DNA of 64,000 bases from Arthrobacter woluwensis (GCF_900105345.1 NZ_FNSN01000003.1:1798001-1862000), one strand, 5' to 3'; positions 45,196-55,183 are shown, counted from the stretch's first letter. Translations and numbers: made by a program. The notes: a model not told the origin generated them from the sequence alone.

Positions 45196-46743
45196 ATGAC
45201 CCGTGTCCCCGTCGCATCGTCGCTCCTGCCGGCGGAGGCCCCGCCCCGGCCCCGGGTGCTCAGCATCGCCGGATCCGATCCGAGCGGGGGAGCGGGCATC
45301 CAGGCGGATCTCAAGAGCATCGCGGCCAACGGCGGCTACGGCATGGCGGCGATCACGGCGCTGACGGCCCAGAACACCCGCGGCGTCCGTGGGGTGCACG
45401 TCCCGCCCGTGGAGTTTCTGACGCAGCAGCTCGAGGCGGTCAGCGATGACATCACCGTCGACGCGGTGAAGATCGGCATGCTCGGCAATACCGCGGTCAT
45501 CGACACCGTCAGCTCGTGGCTGGAACGGCATCGGCCGCCGGTCGTGGTCCTGGATCCGGTCATGGTGGCGAGCAGTGGGGACCGGCTCTTGGACGCCGCA
45601 GCGGAGGCCGCCTTGGAGCGCCTCCTCGGCCTGGCCGACGTCGTGACCCCCAACATCCCTGAACTGGCCGTGCTGCTGGGGGAGAGCCCGGCCTCCGATT
45701 GGGAGTCGGCCCTGGAACAGGGGAAGCGCCTCGCCGCCGCCCACGGGGTGGCCGTGCTGGTCAAGGGCGGTCACCTGGAGGGCGAGACGGCCTGGGATGC
45801 CCTCGTGGATCTGAGCGGCCGCTCGGTGTCCGATGTGACGGTGTTCGAGGGACCCCGCGTGGCGACGGAGAACACGCACGGCACAGGCTGCTCGCTGTCC
45901 TCGGCGGTGGCCACACTCCTCGGAGCCGGGCTCGACCCGGAGCACGCCGTGCGGCAGGCGAAGTCGTGGCTCCTCGAAGCCATCCGGACCTCGTCGGAGC
46001 TCCAGGTGGGCCACGGCCACGGACCGGTGAACCACTTCCACCACGGCGTTCTCGCGGGCGCCCGGAGCCAGGCGGCGTACGCCGGCGAACTCTGGTCCAC
46101 GGCCGCTGCGGATCTGGAACGCATCCATGCCCTGCCTTTCATCGAGCAGCTGGGGGCGGGAAGCCTGGCGGAGGCGGACTTCGCCTACTATCTGGCACAG
46201 GACGCCCTGTACCTCAATGCCTACTCGCGCGTGCTGGCCGCTGCGAGCATGCTGGCCCCCACGGAGGCGGAGCAGGCATTCTGGGCCAAGGGCGCCCGGG
46301 AATGCCTCGAGGTGGAGGCCGAACTGCACCGCACCTGGCTCGTCGGCCGGGAGGTCAGCCTGACGCAGGGGCCAGAGACGCGCCAGTACGTGGACCACCT
46401 GCTCGCGCGCGCCGCCGAGGGCGACTACGCCGTCCTGGTCGCCGCCGTCCTGCCCTGCTACTGGCTCTACGCCGAGGTGGGGGCCACCTTGTTCCGCGCC
46501 TTCGAGGAGGCGGGGGCGCCGGACAGCCACCCCTACGCGGTCTGGCTCCGCAGCTACTCGGACCCTGCCTTCGCCGAGTCCACCCGCCAGGCCATCGCCT
46601 GGACCGCTCAGGCGGCCCGGCAGGCCGACCCGGCCCGCTGGGCACGGATGCAGGAGGCCTTCGCGGTGTCCTCCGGCTTCGAGGTGGACTTCTTTGACGC
46701 GCCGCGCCGACGTGGTCCGCGGAGTGCGTCCGGCATCCGCTAG
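45196..46743 (+). CDS. thiD: ThiD-TenA fusion: hydroxymethylpyrimidine/phosphomethylpyrimidine kinase with aminopyrimidine hydrolase domain
   Basis: Thiamine pyrimidine branch. Residues ~20-275 are ThiD: RVLSIAGSDPSGGAGIQADLK, VLDPVMVASSGD and the ATP-binding NTHGTGCSLSSA. Residues ~290-505 are TenA: FIEQLGAGSL, FAYYLAQDALYL and LPCYWLYAEVG with the active Cys. TenA salvages aminopyrimidine from degraded thiamine, which ThiD then phosphorylates, so the fusion joins salvage to synthesis. ATG 45196; 515 residues. No TPP riboswitch is evident in the short gap after the rne terminator. Confidence 0.93.
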   Translation: MTRVPVASSLLPAEAPPRPRVLSIAGSDPSGGAGIQADLKSIAANGGYGMAAITALTAQNTRGVRGVHVPPVEFLTQQLEAVSDDITVDAVKIGMLGNTAVIDTVSSWLERHRPPVVVLDPVMVASSGDRLLDAAAEAALERLLGLADVVTPNIPELAVLLGESPASDWESALEQGKRLAAAHGVAVLVKGGHLEGETAWDALVDLSGRSVSDVTVFEGPRVATENTHGTGCSLSSAVATLLGAGLDPEHAVRQAKSWLLEAIRTSSELQVGHGHGPVNHFHHGVLAGARSQAAYAGELWSTAAADLERIHALPFIEQLGAGSLAEADFAYYLAQDALYLNAYSRVLAAASMLAPTEAEQAFWAKGARECLEVEAELHRTWLVGREVSLTQGPETRQYVDHLLARAAEGDYAVLVAAVLPCYWLYAEVGATLFRAFEEAGAPDSHPYAVWLRSYSDPAFAESTRQAIAWTAQAARQADPARWARMQEAFAVSSGFEVDFFDAPRRRGPRSASGIR

Positions 46744-46752
46744 ACTTGAATG

Positions 46753-47029
46753 TCGGGAAAGGCGCCACGTGGGTCATACCACGTCCGGTGCCCTGTGGAC
46801 CAGCCTCATTTGCAGCGAGGGTGAGGACTAGCGTAAGCTAGACCTTCGGTGCTAACGCCAACCCATGGGTATTGCGGGAAGATCCTGAAGAGGAATCGCC
46901 CGGACTCCTTTATCGGGCCCTTATCGTGGGGTCCGACGGCGCAGAGGCACAGCCAGGACCTGATGGGGGATTTCCCTCTGGTCCGGCACGCAAACTTAGT
47001 AAGAATCGTCGAGAGAAGTGAGTTCCCAA
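46753..47029 (+). promoter_or_regulatory. Long structured leader of rplU-rpmA
   Basis: TAGACT at 46741-46746 would start a ~277-base leader. Visible stems include GGCGCCACGTGG with CCACGTCCGGTGCC (46761-46792), CTAGC-GTAA-GCTAG (about 46828-46841), GCCCG/CGGGC (46898-46918) and GGACC/GGTCC enclosing GGGGA/TTCCC (46956-46984). Such length is unusual for this window and suggests ribosomal-protein feedback. The binding partner is unknown. Confidence 0.5.
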
Positions 47030-47338
47030 GTGGTGTACGCGATTGTCCGCGCCGGCGGCCGTCAAGAAAAGGTCTCGGTTGGAGACTTCGTAACCCTGAA
47101 CCGCGTCGCCGGTGAAGTGGGTGGCACCATCGAGCTGCCTGCCCTCCTGCTGGTGGATGGTGACAAGCTCACCACGAAGGCTGCCGATCTGGCCAAGGTC
47201 AAGGTCACTGCCGAGATCCTGGAAGACCTGCGCGGCAAGAAGATCGTCATCCAGAAGTACAAGAACAAGACCGGTTACAAGAAGCGTCAGGGTCACCGTC
47301 AGGAACTGACCCGCGTCAAGATCACCGGCATCAAGTAA
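47030..47338 (+). CDS. rplU: 50S ribosomal protein L21
   Basis: Large-subunit protein that contacts 23S rRNA. The 102-residue protein starts [15 protein letters not shown] from GTG 47030, and the C-terminal part [18 protein letters not shown] is typical. An upstream in-frame GTG (47018) would add four residues not found in the family. Followed after 44 bases by rpmA. Confidence 0.97.
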   Translation: MVYAIVRAGGRQEKVSVGDFVTLNRVAGEVGGTIELPALLLVDGDKLTTKAADLAKVKVTAEILEDLRGKKIVIQKYKNKTGYKKRQGHRQELTRVKITGIK

Positions 47339-47382
47339 GACCCTTCACGGGATTACTTCTACCTAGAAGGCAGGCATAAGGC

Positions 47383-47643
47383 ATGGCACATAAGAAGGGC
47401 GCGAGTTCCACTCGCAACGGTCGCGATTCGAACGCTCAGTACCTCGGTGTGAAGCGCTTCGGTGGTCAGGTCGTCTCCGCTGGTGAGATCCTGGTCCGTC
47501 AGCGTGGCACCCACTTCCACCCCGGCAACGGCGTGGGCCGTGGCAAGGACGACACCCTGTTCGCCCTCACGCCCGGTGCTGTCGAGTTCGGCACCCGCCG
47601 TGGACGCCGCGTGGTCAACGTGGTGGCCGCAGCCGCTGAGTGA
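47383..47643 (+). CDS. rpmA: 50S ribosomal protein L27
   Basis: Near the peptidyl-transferase centre. The 86-residue protein begins [17 protein letters not shown] directly, so it needs no N-terminal processing of the firmicute kind. Operon with rplU; ended by the hairpin at 47660-47688. Confidence 0.97.
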   Translation: MAHKKGASSTRNGRDSNAQYLGVKRFGGQVVSAGEILVRQRGTHFHPGNGVGRGKDDTLFALTPGAVEFGTRRGRRVVNVVAAAAE

Positions 47644-47659
47644 TCAGTCGCACACTTTG

Positions 47660-47688
47660 GATGGGGCGGGCCTGAGGCCCGCCCCATC
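47660..47688 (+). terminator. Terminator of rplU-rpmA
   Basis: Perfect 13-base arms (47660-47672 and 47676-47688) around TGA, followed by GGCGTTT. Confidence 0.82.
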
Positions 47689-47787
47689 GGCGTTTAACAT
47701 CCGGGCCAGGCCCTGGCCGGGATCATAGAATCATTCTGGAAGCCGCGCGTCGACGCGGATCTTCGACAGCAGAACAAAGGAGAACCA

Positions 47788-49398
47788 GTGGCGAGCTTTG
47801 TGGACCGTGTGGTCCTGCACGTCTCCGGCGGCAATGGGGGACACGGTTGTGTCTCCGTCCATCGGGAGAAGTTCAAGCCACTGGGTGGTCCCGACGGCGG
47901 CAACGGCGGCAACGGCGGAGACGTGGTGCTCCGGGTCGATCCACAGGTCACCACTCTCCTCGAGTACCACCACTCGCCGCACCGCCACGCCGGCAACGGC
48001 GGTCCCGGCATGGGTGACTGGCGCGGCGGCAAGGCCGGCGAAACCCTCGTGCTCTCCGTCCCCGAGGGCACGGTCGTCAAGGACCGCGACGGCGCCGTGC
48101 TGGCCGACCTGGTGGAGCCCGGCACCGAGTTCATCGCCGCGGCCGGCGGCATCGGCGGCCTGGGCAACTCCTCGCTCGCTTCACAGCGCCGCAAGGCACC
48201 CGGCTTCGCCCTTCTCGGCATCGAGGGGGAGCAGCGGGACATCGTCCTGGAGCTGAAATCGATCGCCGACGTCGCGCTGGTCGGGTTCCCGTCCGCCGGC
48301 AAGTCGAGCCTCATCGCGGCCATGTCCGCCGCGCGCCCGAAGATCGCGGACTACCCCTTCACCACCCTGGTCCCGAACCTCGGCGTCGTGCAGGCCGGCG
48401 ACGTCCGATTCACCATCGCCGATGTGCCCGGACTGATCGAAGGCGCGAGCGAAGGCAAGGGCCTGGGCCACAACTTCCTCCGTCACGTCGAGCGCTGCGC
48501 GGCGATCGTGCACGTGCTGGACTGCGGATCCCTGGAGTCCGATCGTGATCCCCTGAGCGATCTGGACATCATCGAACGGGAACTCGAGCGCTACGCGGTG
48601 GACATGGCGTACGGTGACGGCGAGGTCATCCCCCTCAACGAGCGTCCCCGCATCGTCGCACTGAACAAGGTCGACCTGCCCGACGGCAAGGACATGGCCG
48701 AGTTCGTGCGCCCCGATCTGGAGGCCCGCGGCTACCGCGTCTTCGAGGTGTCCGCCACCAGCCACGAGGGTCTCCGCGCCCTCGGCTTCGCGATGGCCGA
48801 GCTGGTCCAGGAGGCCCGTGACCGGATCGCCGTCGCCCCGCCCGTGGTGGCCCCGACCGTCCTGCGTCCGCGCGCCGTCAACGAGACCGGGTTCGTCATC
48901 CGCCGCGAGGAACGCAATCTGGAACCGCTGTTTCGTGTCCGCGGTGAGAAGCCCGAGCGCTGGGTCAAGCAGACCGACTTCGAGAACGAGGAGGCCATCG
49001 GCTACCTCGCGGACCGCCTGGCGAAGCTCGGCGTGGAGACGGAACTCTTCAAGATGGGCGCCAAGCCCGGCGACACCGTGGTGATCGGTGACGACAACGG
49101 AGTGGTGTTCGACTGGGAGCCGACCATGGCCGCCGGCGCCGAACTGCTCGCGTCCCCGCGTGGCACGGACATCCGCATCGCCGATGCCGAGACCAGCTCG
49201 CGTCCGACCCGTGCCCAGAAGCGCGAGGAGCAGCAGGAGCGCCGCGATGCCAAGGCCGCCGCCCGCGCCGAGCTGGAAGCGGAACGCAAGGCCGGTATCT
49301 GGACCGAGTCCTCGCAGCGCCGCCGGCAGGACAAGGCAGCCGCCGTCGAACGTGACATCCTCTCCGCCGAAGGCCTGGGTGACGAGGACGAGGCATGA
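47788..49398 (+). CDS. obgE: GTPase Obg/CgtA
   Basis: GTPase of 50S assembly and stress control. It is 536 residues: a Gly-rich Obg domain (1-160, [16 protein letters not shown]), a G domain with [20 protein letters not shown] and NKVD, a C-terminal OCT domain (~345-430), and an actinobacterial charged tail. Start GTG 47788 with AAAGGAGAA ahead. The stop overlaps the proB start (ATGA). Confidence 0.96.
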   Translation: MASFVDRVVLHVSGGNGGHGCVSVHREKFKPLGGPDGGNGGNGGDVVLRVDPQVTTLLEYHHSPHRHAGNGGPGMGDWRGGKAGETLVLSVPEGTVVKDRDGAVLADLVEPGTEFIAAAGGIGGLGNSSLASQRRKAPGFALLGIEGEQRDIVLELKSIADVALVGFPSAGKSSLIAAMSAARPKIADYPFTTLVPNLGVVQAGDVRFTIADVPGLIEGASEGKGLGHNFLRHVERCAAIVHVLDCGSLESDRDPLSDLDIIERELERYAVDMAYGDGEVIPLNERPRIVALNKVDLPDGKDMAEFVRPDLEARGYRVFEVSATSHEGLRALGFAMAELVQEARDRIAVAPPVVAPTVLRPRAVNETGFVIRREERNLEPLFRVRGEKPERWVKQTDFENEEAIGYLADRLAKLGVETELFKMGAKPGDTVVIGDDNGVVFDWEPTMAAGAELLASPRGTDIRIADAETSSRPTRAQKREEQQERRDAKAAARAELEAERKAGIWTESSQRRRQDKAAAVERDILSAEGLGDEDEA

Positions 49399-50528
49399 GC
49401 CTCGCACCGCTCACACAGGAGGGCCGCGCCGTCCTGCGTGACGCCAAGCGCGTGGTGGTCAAGGTGGGTTCCTCCTCGCTGACCAGCATCCAGGGCGGGA
49501 TCTCCGAGGAATCGGTGCTCGCCCTCGTGGAGGCTCTGGCGGAGCGCCGCAACGGCGGCACCGAGGTGATCCTCGTGTCCTCAGGCGCGATCGCCGCGGG
49601 TCTGGCCCCGCTGGGACTGGCGCGCCGCCCCCGGGATCTGGCCACTCAGCAGGCCGCGGCAAGCGTGGGGCAGGGGCGGCTCATGTCGCGCTACACCCAG
49701 GCGTTCTCGGTGCACGGGATCACCGTCAGCCAGGTGCTGCTCACCGCGGAAGACCTGGTGCGCCGCACGCAGCACGCCAACGCCTTCCGGGCACTGGACC
49801 GGCTGCTGAATCTCGGCGTGGTGCCGATCGTCAACGAGAACGACACCGTGGCGACCCATGAGATCCGCTTCGGTGACAACGACCGGCTCGCCGCGCTCGT
49901 GGCGCACCTCGTGCGGGCCGATGCGCTGCTGTTGCTCTCCGACGTCGACTCCGTGTACGACGGTCCGCCGAAGGACGGCGCGCGCCGCATCGCCGAGGTC
50001 CGCGTCCCGGAGGACCTGGCCGGCGTCGTGGTCGGGAGCGCCGGCAAAGCGGGTGTCGGCACCGGGGGCATGGCCACGAAGGTGCAGGCTGCGAGCATCG
50101 CGGCCGGGTCCGGCATCCCCGCGCTCGTGACGTCCACGGCCAACGCCCAGGCCGCCCTGCGGGGTGAGGACGTGGGGACGTGGTTCTCCGTCCAAGGCGA
50201 CCGCAAGCCCATTCGTCTGCTGTGGCTGGCGCATCTGGCGACGGCGCGTGGTGAGATCGTGCTCGACGACGGCGCGGTGCGGGCCGTGACGCGGAACCAC
50301 CGCTCGCTCCTGCCCGCGGGGATCACCGCCGTGCGTGGCGAGTTCGAGGCCGGCGACCCGGTGGATCTGCTCGATCCCGCCGGTACCGTGGTGGCCCGTG
50401 GGCTCGTGAACTACTCCGTGGAGGAGCTGCCCCGGATGCTCGGGCGGTCCACCAAGGAGCTGGCGCGCGAGCTGGGCCACGAATATGAACGCGAAGTGGT
50501 TCATGTTGACGACCTGGTCGTCCTCTGA
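49395..50528 (+). CDS. proB: Glutamate 5-kinase
   Basis: First step of proline synthesis: phosphorylates glutamate. It is 377 residues with an amino acid kinase domain ([40 protein letters not shown]) and a C-terminal PUA domain (~285-370). Overlaps obg by four bases, so translation is coupled; proA follows after 26 bases. Confidence 0.96.
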   Translation: MSLAPLTQEGRAVLRDAKRVVVKVGSSSLTSIQGGISEESVLALVEALAERRNGGTEVILVSSGAIAAGLAPLGLARRPRDLATQQAAASVGQGRLMSRYTQAFSVHGITVSQVLLTAEDLVRRTQHANAFRALDRLLNLGVVPIVNENDTVATHEIRFGDNDRLAALVAHLVRADALLLLSDVDSVYDGPPKDGARRIAEVRVPEDLAGVVVGSAGKAGVGTGGMATKVQAASIAAGSGIPALVTSTANAQAALRGEDVGTWFSVQGDRKPIRLLWLAHLATARGEIVLDDGAVRAVTRNHRSLLPAGITAVRGEFEAGDPVDLLDPAGTVVARGLVNYSVEELPRMLGRSTKELARELGHEYEREVVHVDDLVVL

Positions 50529-50554
50529 GGCGGACACTGGCCTAAACTTGTCGC

Positions 50555-51859
50555 ATGACTGACACCGCTCTTACCACCGGCCTCGACGACGCGCAGCTGC
50601 ACGACGTCGAGGCCGCGGTCCACGCGATCGCCGACCGGGCACGCACCGCGTCCCGCCGGATCGCCCGTGCCACCCGGGCACGGAAGGACGAAGCGCTGCG
50701 AGCGATCGCCGCGGCCCTTCTGGAGCACGAGCCACGCATCCTGGCCGCGAACGCCCAGGATGTCGAGCGCGGCCGGGGCAACGGCACGTCCAAGGCGATG
50801 CTGGACCGCCTGAGCCTGACTCCCGCGCGCATCCAGGGCCTCGCCGACGCCCTGGAGAACCTCGCCTCCCAGCCCGATCCCGTGGGGACCGTGGTCCGTG
50901 GCCAGACCCTCCCGAACGGCCTGCGCCTGCGCCAGGTCAACGTGCCCATGGGCGTGGTGGCCGCCATCTATGAGGCCCGCCCCAACGTGACCGTGGACAT
51001 CGCCGGACTCGCGCTCAAGGCCGGGAACGCCGTGATCCTCCGAGGCGGTTCCGCTGCCGCCAGTACCAACGAGGCGCTCGTGGAGGTCCTGCGGGATGCC
51101 CTGGACTCCGTCGGCCTGCCCGCGGACGCCATCCAGACCATCGACGCCTACGGCCGCGAGGGCGCCAATGTGCTCATGCGGGCGCGTGGGCGTGTGGACG
51201 TCCTCATCCCGCGCGGCGGCCGGGAGCTCATCCAGACCGTGGTGCAGAACTCCGCCGTCCCCGTCATCGAGACGGGCGAGGGCAATGTGCACATCTACAT
51301 CGACGAGTCGGCCTCCGAGGACATGGCCGTCGAGATCCTGCTCAACGCCAAGACCCAGCGTCCGAGTGTCTGCAACACCGTGGAGACCCTTCTGGCGCAC
51401 TCGCACTCGACCGTGCTGCCCGCGGTGGCACGTGCCCTGCGCGACGCCGGCGTGCGGCTCCACGTCGACGGCCGGGTCGCAGCGCTGCTGCCCCCGGGCG
51501 AGGACGTCTCGGCCGCCACGGACGAGGACTGGGGCACGGAGTACATGGACCTGGACCTCGCCGTGGCGATGGTGGACACCCTCGACGAGGCGCTGGAGCA
51601 CATCCGCACCTGGAGCACGGGCCACACTGAAGCGATCCTGACGAACGATCTGCGCAACGCGGAGAGGTTCATCGCGGAGATCGATTCCGCCGCGGTGATC
51701 GTGAACGCCTCCACCCGTTTCACGGACGGCGGCGAGTTCGGGCTGGGCGCCGAGGTGGGCATCTCCACGCAGAAGCTCCACGCCCGTGGGCCGATGGGTC
51801 TGGGGGAGCTGACCACCACCAAGTGGATCGTCCAGGGTGAAGGGCAGACCCGCGCCTGA
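50555..51859 (+). CDS. proA: Glutamate-5-semialdehyde dehydrogenase
   Basis: Reduces glutamyl-5-phosphate to the semialdehyde. The 434-residue protein shows PMGVVAAIYEARPNVT, the catalytic Cys in QRPSVCNTVETLL, and the C-terminal GLGAEVGISTQKLHARGP. It follows proB, but TAAACT (50543-50548) lies exactly six bases before ATG, so an additional leaderless transcript is likely. Confidence 0.96.
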   Translation: MTDTALTTGLDDAQLHDVEAAVHAIADRARTASRRIARATRARKDEALRAIAAALLEHEPRILAANAQDVERGRGNGTSKAMLDRLSLTPARIQGLADALENLASQPDPVGTVVRGQTLPNGLRLRQVNVPMGVVAAIYEARPNVTVDIAGLALKAGNAVILRGGSAAASTNEALVEVLRDALDSVGLPADAIQTIDAYGREGANVLMRARGRVDVLIPRGGRELIQTVVQNSAVPVIETGEGNVHIYIDESASEDMAVEILLNAKTQRPSVCNTVETLLAHSHSTVLPAVARALRDAGVRLHVDGRVAALLPPGEDVSAATDEDWGTEYMDLDLAVAMVDTLDEALEHIRTWSTGHTEAILTNDLRNAERFIAEIDSAAVIVNASTRFTDGGEFGLGAEVGISTQKLHARGPMGLGELTTTKWIVQGEGQTRA

Positions 51860-51947
51860 GTGCGGGTAGGATTGAACAACGTCACGGCGGCAGCGTCGCT
51901 GGTCGCCCCCGGATTGATCCGGGAAGAAGCACTGTGAAGGGAACACC

Positions 51948-52190
51948 ATGTTGGCTCAGCTGGCCACCACTGCAATCCAAGCAGCCGCCGAGGGCGGCCA
52001 CGAGGAGCTCGCTCCGCTGATCGCCCCGCCGTTCGTGGTGGGCGGCGTGATGATGGCGATCCTGCTGGTGCTTCTCTTCGTCACGGTGTCCTACAGCAAT
52101 CTGGGCAACCGCCACGATGCTGTCGAGGAGCACGCTGATCCGCACCGTCAGCACACCAACAAGCACGATCACAGCCACCAGGGACACTGA
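51948..52190 (+). CDS. Small membrane protein with His-rich tail
   Basis: 80 residues: a hydrophobic segment [20 protein letters not shown] (~30-49), a short soluble N-terminus, and a C-terminal tail with eight His in about 25 residues (ending HDHSHQGH). Possibly metal-binding; no function known to me. AAGGGA precedes ATG 51948. Its stop is next to the apparent nadD start. Confidence 0.75.
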   Translation: MLAQLATTAIQAAAEGGHEELAPLIAPPFVVGGVMMAILLVLLFVTVSYSNLGNRHDAVEEHADPHRQHTNKHDHSHQGH

Positions 52191-52191
52191 C

Positions 52192-52857
52192 ATTCCCAGC
52201 GGCACCCAGGAGCCGCGCCGTCACCGTCTCGGGGTGATGGGCGGCACCTTTGATCCGATCCACCATGGGCACTTGGTGGCCGCCAGTGAGGTGGCCGCCA
52301 AGTTCCATTTGGACGAAGTGGTCTTCGTCCCCACCGGCGAGCCCTGGCAGAAAGCCAAAAAGAAGGTCAGCCCGGCGGAGCACCGTTATCTCATGACGGT
52401 GATCGCCACGGCCTCGAATCCGCGCTTCACCGTCAGCCGAGTCGACATCGACCGTGCAGGTCCCACCTACACGATCGACACGCTCCGGGATCTCCACCGT
52501 CTGCGTCCGGGCTCCGACCTGTTCTTCATCACGGGTGCCGACGCCATGGCCCAGATCGTCTCCTGGAAGGACTCCGACGAACTCTGGAAGCTGGCTCACT
52601 TCGTGGGCGTCACCCGGCCCGGGCACGAACTCGACGCCCTGGGCCGTGAGGATGTCAGCCTCCTGGAGGTGCCTGCCATGGCGATCTCCTCCACGGATTG
52701 CCGAGCCCGCGTGGCCGAGGGAAATCCGGTGTGGTACCTCGTGCCGGACGGTGTTGTGCAGTACATTGCCAAGTACGGCCTGTACGAACGCGATGCGGCA
52801 TCTTCCGTCCCGGGGAACCCTGGCGTGCTGCCGTCCGTTCCTTCACGGGGACGCTGA
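52192..52857 (+). CDS. nadD: Nicotinate-nucleotide adenylyltransferase
   Basis: Makes deamido-NAD from nicotinate mononucleotide. Motifs: [13 protein letters not shown] (nucleotidyltransferase HxGH), the SWKDSDELW region and the C-terminal [10 protein letters not shown] (ISSTxxR). The start is unclear. The first beta strand (RLGVMGG) needs residues before GTG 52234/ATG 52237. The only later-than-stop candidate is ATT 52192, with AGGGA ten bases upstream. ATG 52117 would overlap the previous gene by 73 bases. ATT is used here (221 residues). Confidence 0.9.
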   Translation: MPSGTQEPRRHRLGVMGGTFDPIHHGHLVAASEVAAKFHLDEVVFVPTGEPWQKAKKKVSPAEHRYLMTVIATASNPRFTVSRVDIDRAGPTYTIDTLRDLHRLRPGSDLFFITGADAMAQIVSWKDSDELWKLAHFVGVTRPGHELDALGREDVSLLEVPAMAISSTDCRARVAEGNPVWYLVPDGVVQYIAKYGLYERDAASSVPGNPGVLPSVPSRGR

Positions 52858-52926
52858 ACACTTGAACGGCGGGGCGGGCCTTTCGCGGGCACCCCGCACC
52901 ATTGAACGGAACTGGATGATTAACTG

Positions 52927-54534
52927 ATGAGTCAGGAAGAGCAGCCTTTCCGCACACGACGAGAACTGCGTGAGGCGCGCGAGCGGGCAACGGTGCAGAC
53001 CACCGCTGCGGTTTCGCCGACTCCTGACGCTCAGCAGGACAGGACCACGGGAAGCGGCGCAGGCGCGCCCGCGGCTGACAAGTCTGTCCGGACTCCGGAG
53101 GTGAGCGGGCACACCGCCCCTCCCACAGGTCGCACGCGCCGCGTGGCCGAAGGGCCGATCGACGCCGAACCCGTGCGCACCGAACGCAGCTCGCAGCTGC
53201 GGGCGCGGGACCGCGCCGCCCTCCGGGCCATCAAGGACCTCGCGGAGAAGGAAGAACAGCTCAGCGGTGGCACGCCCACCCGCCGGCAGCGCCGGCTCCA
53301 GGAACTGGCTCTCGAGACGAGGCAGCGGTCCGTGGTGCCGATGCCACCGTCCGACGGCGCCGGGCCCGGACAAGGCGGCACGGGCGGTCAGGTTTCAGGC
53401 CAGGCCGGCCAGGGACGCGAGGGGTCCGAGGGTACAGGGCGTCCCGCCATGGGCGTCAGCCTCGGCCCGGTCCCTGGCACCGGAGCGGTGCGGGTCGTCC
53501 CGAAGAGCGCGGGGGAGCCCCTTCCCGAGGACATGAGCCTCGAGGAGGCTCTGGCGGAGCGTGAGCGGTTCACCGCCCAGGCGCAGGAATACTTCGCGAA
53601 ACTCGCCGAGAACCCCGGCGCGGCTCCCGGGGAAGTGGATCAGGACGTCCTGGCCGAGCAGATCGCCATGGCGGAACGCGCCGCGATCCTCAACCAGCGC
53701 GCGCAGCGCAGGGAAGAGCTCGCTCGGGAGGCGGAGAACGCCAAGGCCGGCCACAAGCCTTCCTTCGCCCCGGCCACCGCCCACAATCTCGGGACCGTGT
53801 CCCGGGAGGAGACGGTCGAGGTGCCCGGCGTGGCCCACCCCGTCATCAAGGCTCCGACCACTCAGGTCCAGATCCCGGTGCCGTCCCGCAAGCCGCAGAA
53901 GCCGGCCGTCGCGCCGGCGGTTCCTGGTCCGGGCGAGGAACCGGCTCCCGAGACGGTCCACGTGCAGAGGGTGCCCGCGCCGGCGGCGGAGCCCGTCGAC
54001 CCGGAGGCCGGGACGACGACGTCGGCAGCTCAGCCGGAGGCGTCCGCGCCGGTTTCGGCGAACCACGGGAAGAAGGGCGGCAAGGGGCGCAAGCCTGGAC
54101 GGCGCGCTCAGCTGCTGGCCCAGGCGGAGGCCCTCGCCAGCGCCGGCGAGGCAGAGGGGGAGGCGGCCGGCGTCGTCGTCCCGGCGGCTGATGCTCCGGC
54201 CCCGGAGACGCAGAATCTCGGCAAGGTCTTCACCCCGACGGTTCCGGTGGCCGCGCCCGTGACGGTGGCGGAGCCGGCGCCCGCGCCGCGCGATGCGGAC
54301 CGGCAGAAGCCCGTCAAGCCCGCGGCCGCTCCGCAGGCTCCTCAGAGCGCCGTGGCCGTGGAATCGCGTCCTGTGGCCGCACGGGACGCGCATGGTCTGG
54401 ACCCGCTGGACGTGGGCACGGCGGGCGTGCATGTCGCCGCACGGCTGCGGCTGTTGTACTGGGGTGTGCTGGCGCTGGGCGGCGTGGCGCTGGTGGTCGG
54501 TGTGATCCTGGCCATCTCCGCCGGTGGCCGCTGA
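52927..54534 (+). CDS. Large low-complexity protein with one C-terminal membrane segment
   Basis: 535 residues with an Arg/Glu-rich N-terminus (MSQEEQPFRTRRELREARER), long Pro/Ala/Gly-rich and coiled charged regions, and a single transmembrane helix near the C-terminus (LLYWGVLALGGVALVVGVIL). No signal peptide, so it is probably a tail-anchored cytoplasmic protein. No recognisable domain. It sits between nadD and rsfS; the RTRRELREAR motif recalls membrane-associated actinobacterial proteins near division or wall genes, but no function can be assigned. Confidence 0.78.
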   Translation: MSQEEQPFRTRRELREARERATVQTTAAVSPTPDAQQDRTTGSGAGAPAADKSVRTPEVSGHTAPPTGRTRRVAEGPIDAEPVRTERSSQLRARDRAALRAIKDLAEKEEQLSGGTPTRRQRRLQELALETRQRSVVPMPPSDGAGPGQGGTGGQVSGQAGQGREGSEGTGRPAMGVSLGPVPGTGAVRVVPKSAGEPLPEDMSLEEALAERERFTAQAQEYFAKLAENPGAAPGEVDQDVLAEQIAMAERAAILNQRAQRREELAREAENAKAGHKPSFAPATAHNLGTVSREETVEVPGVAHPVIKAPTTQVQIPVPSRKPQKPAVAPAVPGPGEEPAPETVHVQRVPAPAAEPVDPEAGTTTSAAQPEASAPVSANHGKKGGKGRKPGRRAQLLAQAEALASAGEAEGEAAGVVVPAADAPAPETQNLGKVFTPTVPVAAPVTVAEPAPAPRDADRQKPVKPAAAPQAPQSAVAVESRPVAARDAHGLDPLDVGTAGVHVAARLRLLYWGVLALGGVALVVGVILAISAGGR

Positions 54535-54602
54535 GCGCAGGGACTAGAATTGAATGATGCTGGCATCCGTCCAGCGGCAACTGTGTGTGACAAAGGAGAC
54601 CT

Positions 54603-55004
54603 GTGAGCGCTAGCTCTTCCGCGATTGAAACGGCCCGACTGATCGGCAAGGCAGCTGATGACAAGCAGGCCGAGGAGATCCTGGCTCTGGACGTCAGTGA
54701 GCGCATGCCGTTCTCGGACATCTTCGTCATCGCCTCCGCCGCGTCCGAACGGCAGGTCAAGTCCATCGCCGACGAGATCGAGGAGCAGCTGATCGCCAGC
54801 GGCCGCAAGATCCTCCGTCAGGAAGGCCGCGCTGCCGGCCGGTGGATCCTCCTGGACTTCTCCGATGTGATCGTGCACGTCCAGCACGGCGAAGAGCGTG
54901 TCTTCTACGCGCTGGAACGCCTCTGGCAGGACTGCCCCGTGGTCGACCTGGGTCTTCCGGAGCATTCCGCCGCCGCGAGCGATGAGGACGAAGCCAGCGC
55001 CTGA
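54603..55004 (+). CDS. rsfS: Ribosomal silencing factor RsfS
   Basis: Binds L14 and blocks subunit joining in starvation (133 residues). Family features: ILALDVSERMPFSDIFVIASA, the strand GRWILLDFSDVIVHVQH and FYALERLW. GTG 54603 with AAAGGAGA ahead. The nadD-rsfS pairing is widespread in bacteria. The acidic end ASDEDEASA is typical of actinobacteria. Confidence 0.95.
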   Translation: MSASSSAIETARLIGKAADDKQAEEILALDVSERMPFSDIFVIASAASERQVKSIADEIEEQLIASGRKILRQEGRAAGRWILLDFSDVIVHVQHGEERVFYALERLWQDCPVVDLGLPEHSAAASDEDEASA

Positions 55005-55105
55005 ACGGCCTGCTGATTTGCTGCTCATCCGGCTGATGGTCTACACTGAATGAGTTGCCCCGGCCGGGAAAGCACGCTGAAACGGCGGGGTGGACAAGTG
55101 AATAT

Positions 55106-55178
55106 GGGGGTATGGCGCAGTTGGTAGCGCGTCTGCATGGCATGCAGAAGGTCAGGGGTTCGAATCCCCTTACCTCCA
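55106..55178 (+). tRNA. tRNA-Ala (anticodon GGC)
   Basis: 73 bases. The acceptor stem GGGGGTA/TACCTCC contains the G3-U70 pair that marks tRNA-Ala. Anticodon loop ATGGCAT, T loop TTCGAAT, discriminator A, no CCA. It marks the border between the conserved block and the accessory region. Confidence 0.96.
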
Positions 55179-55183
55179 CAGAT

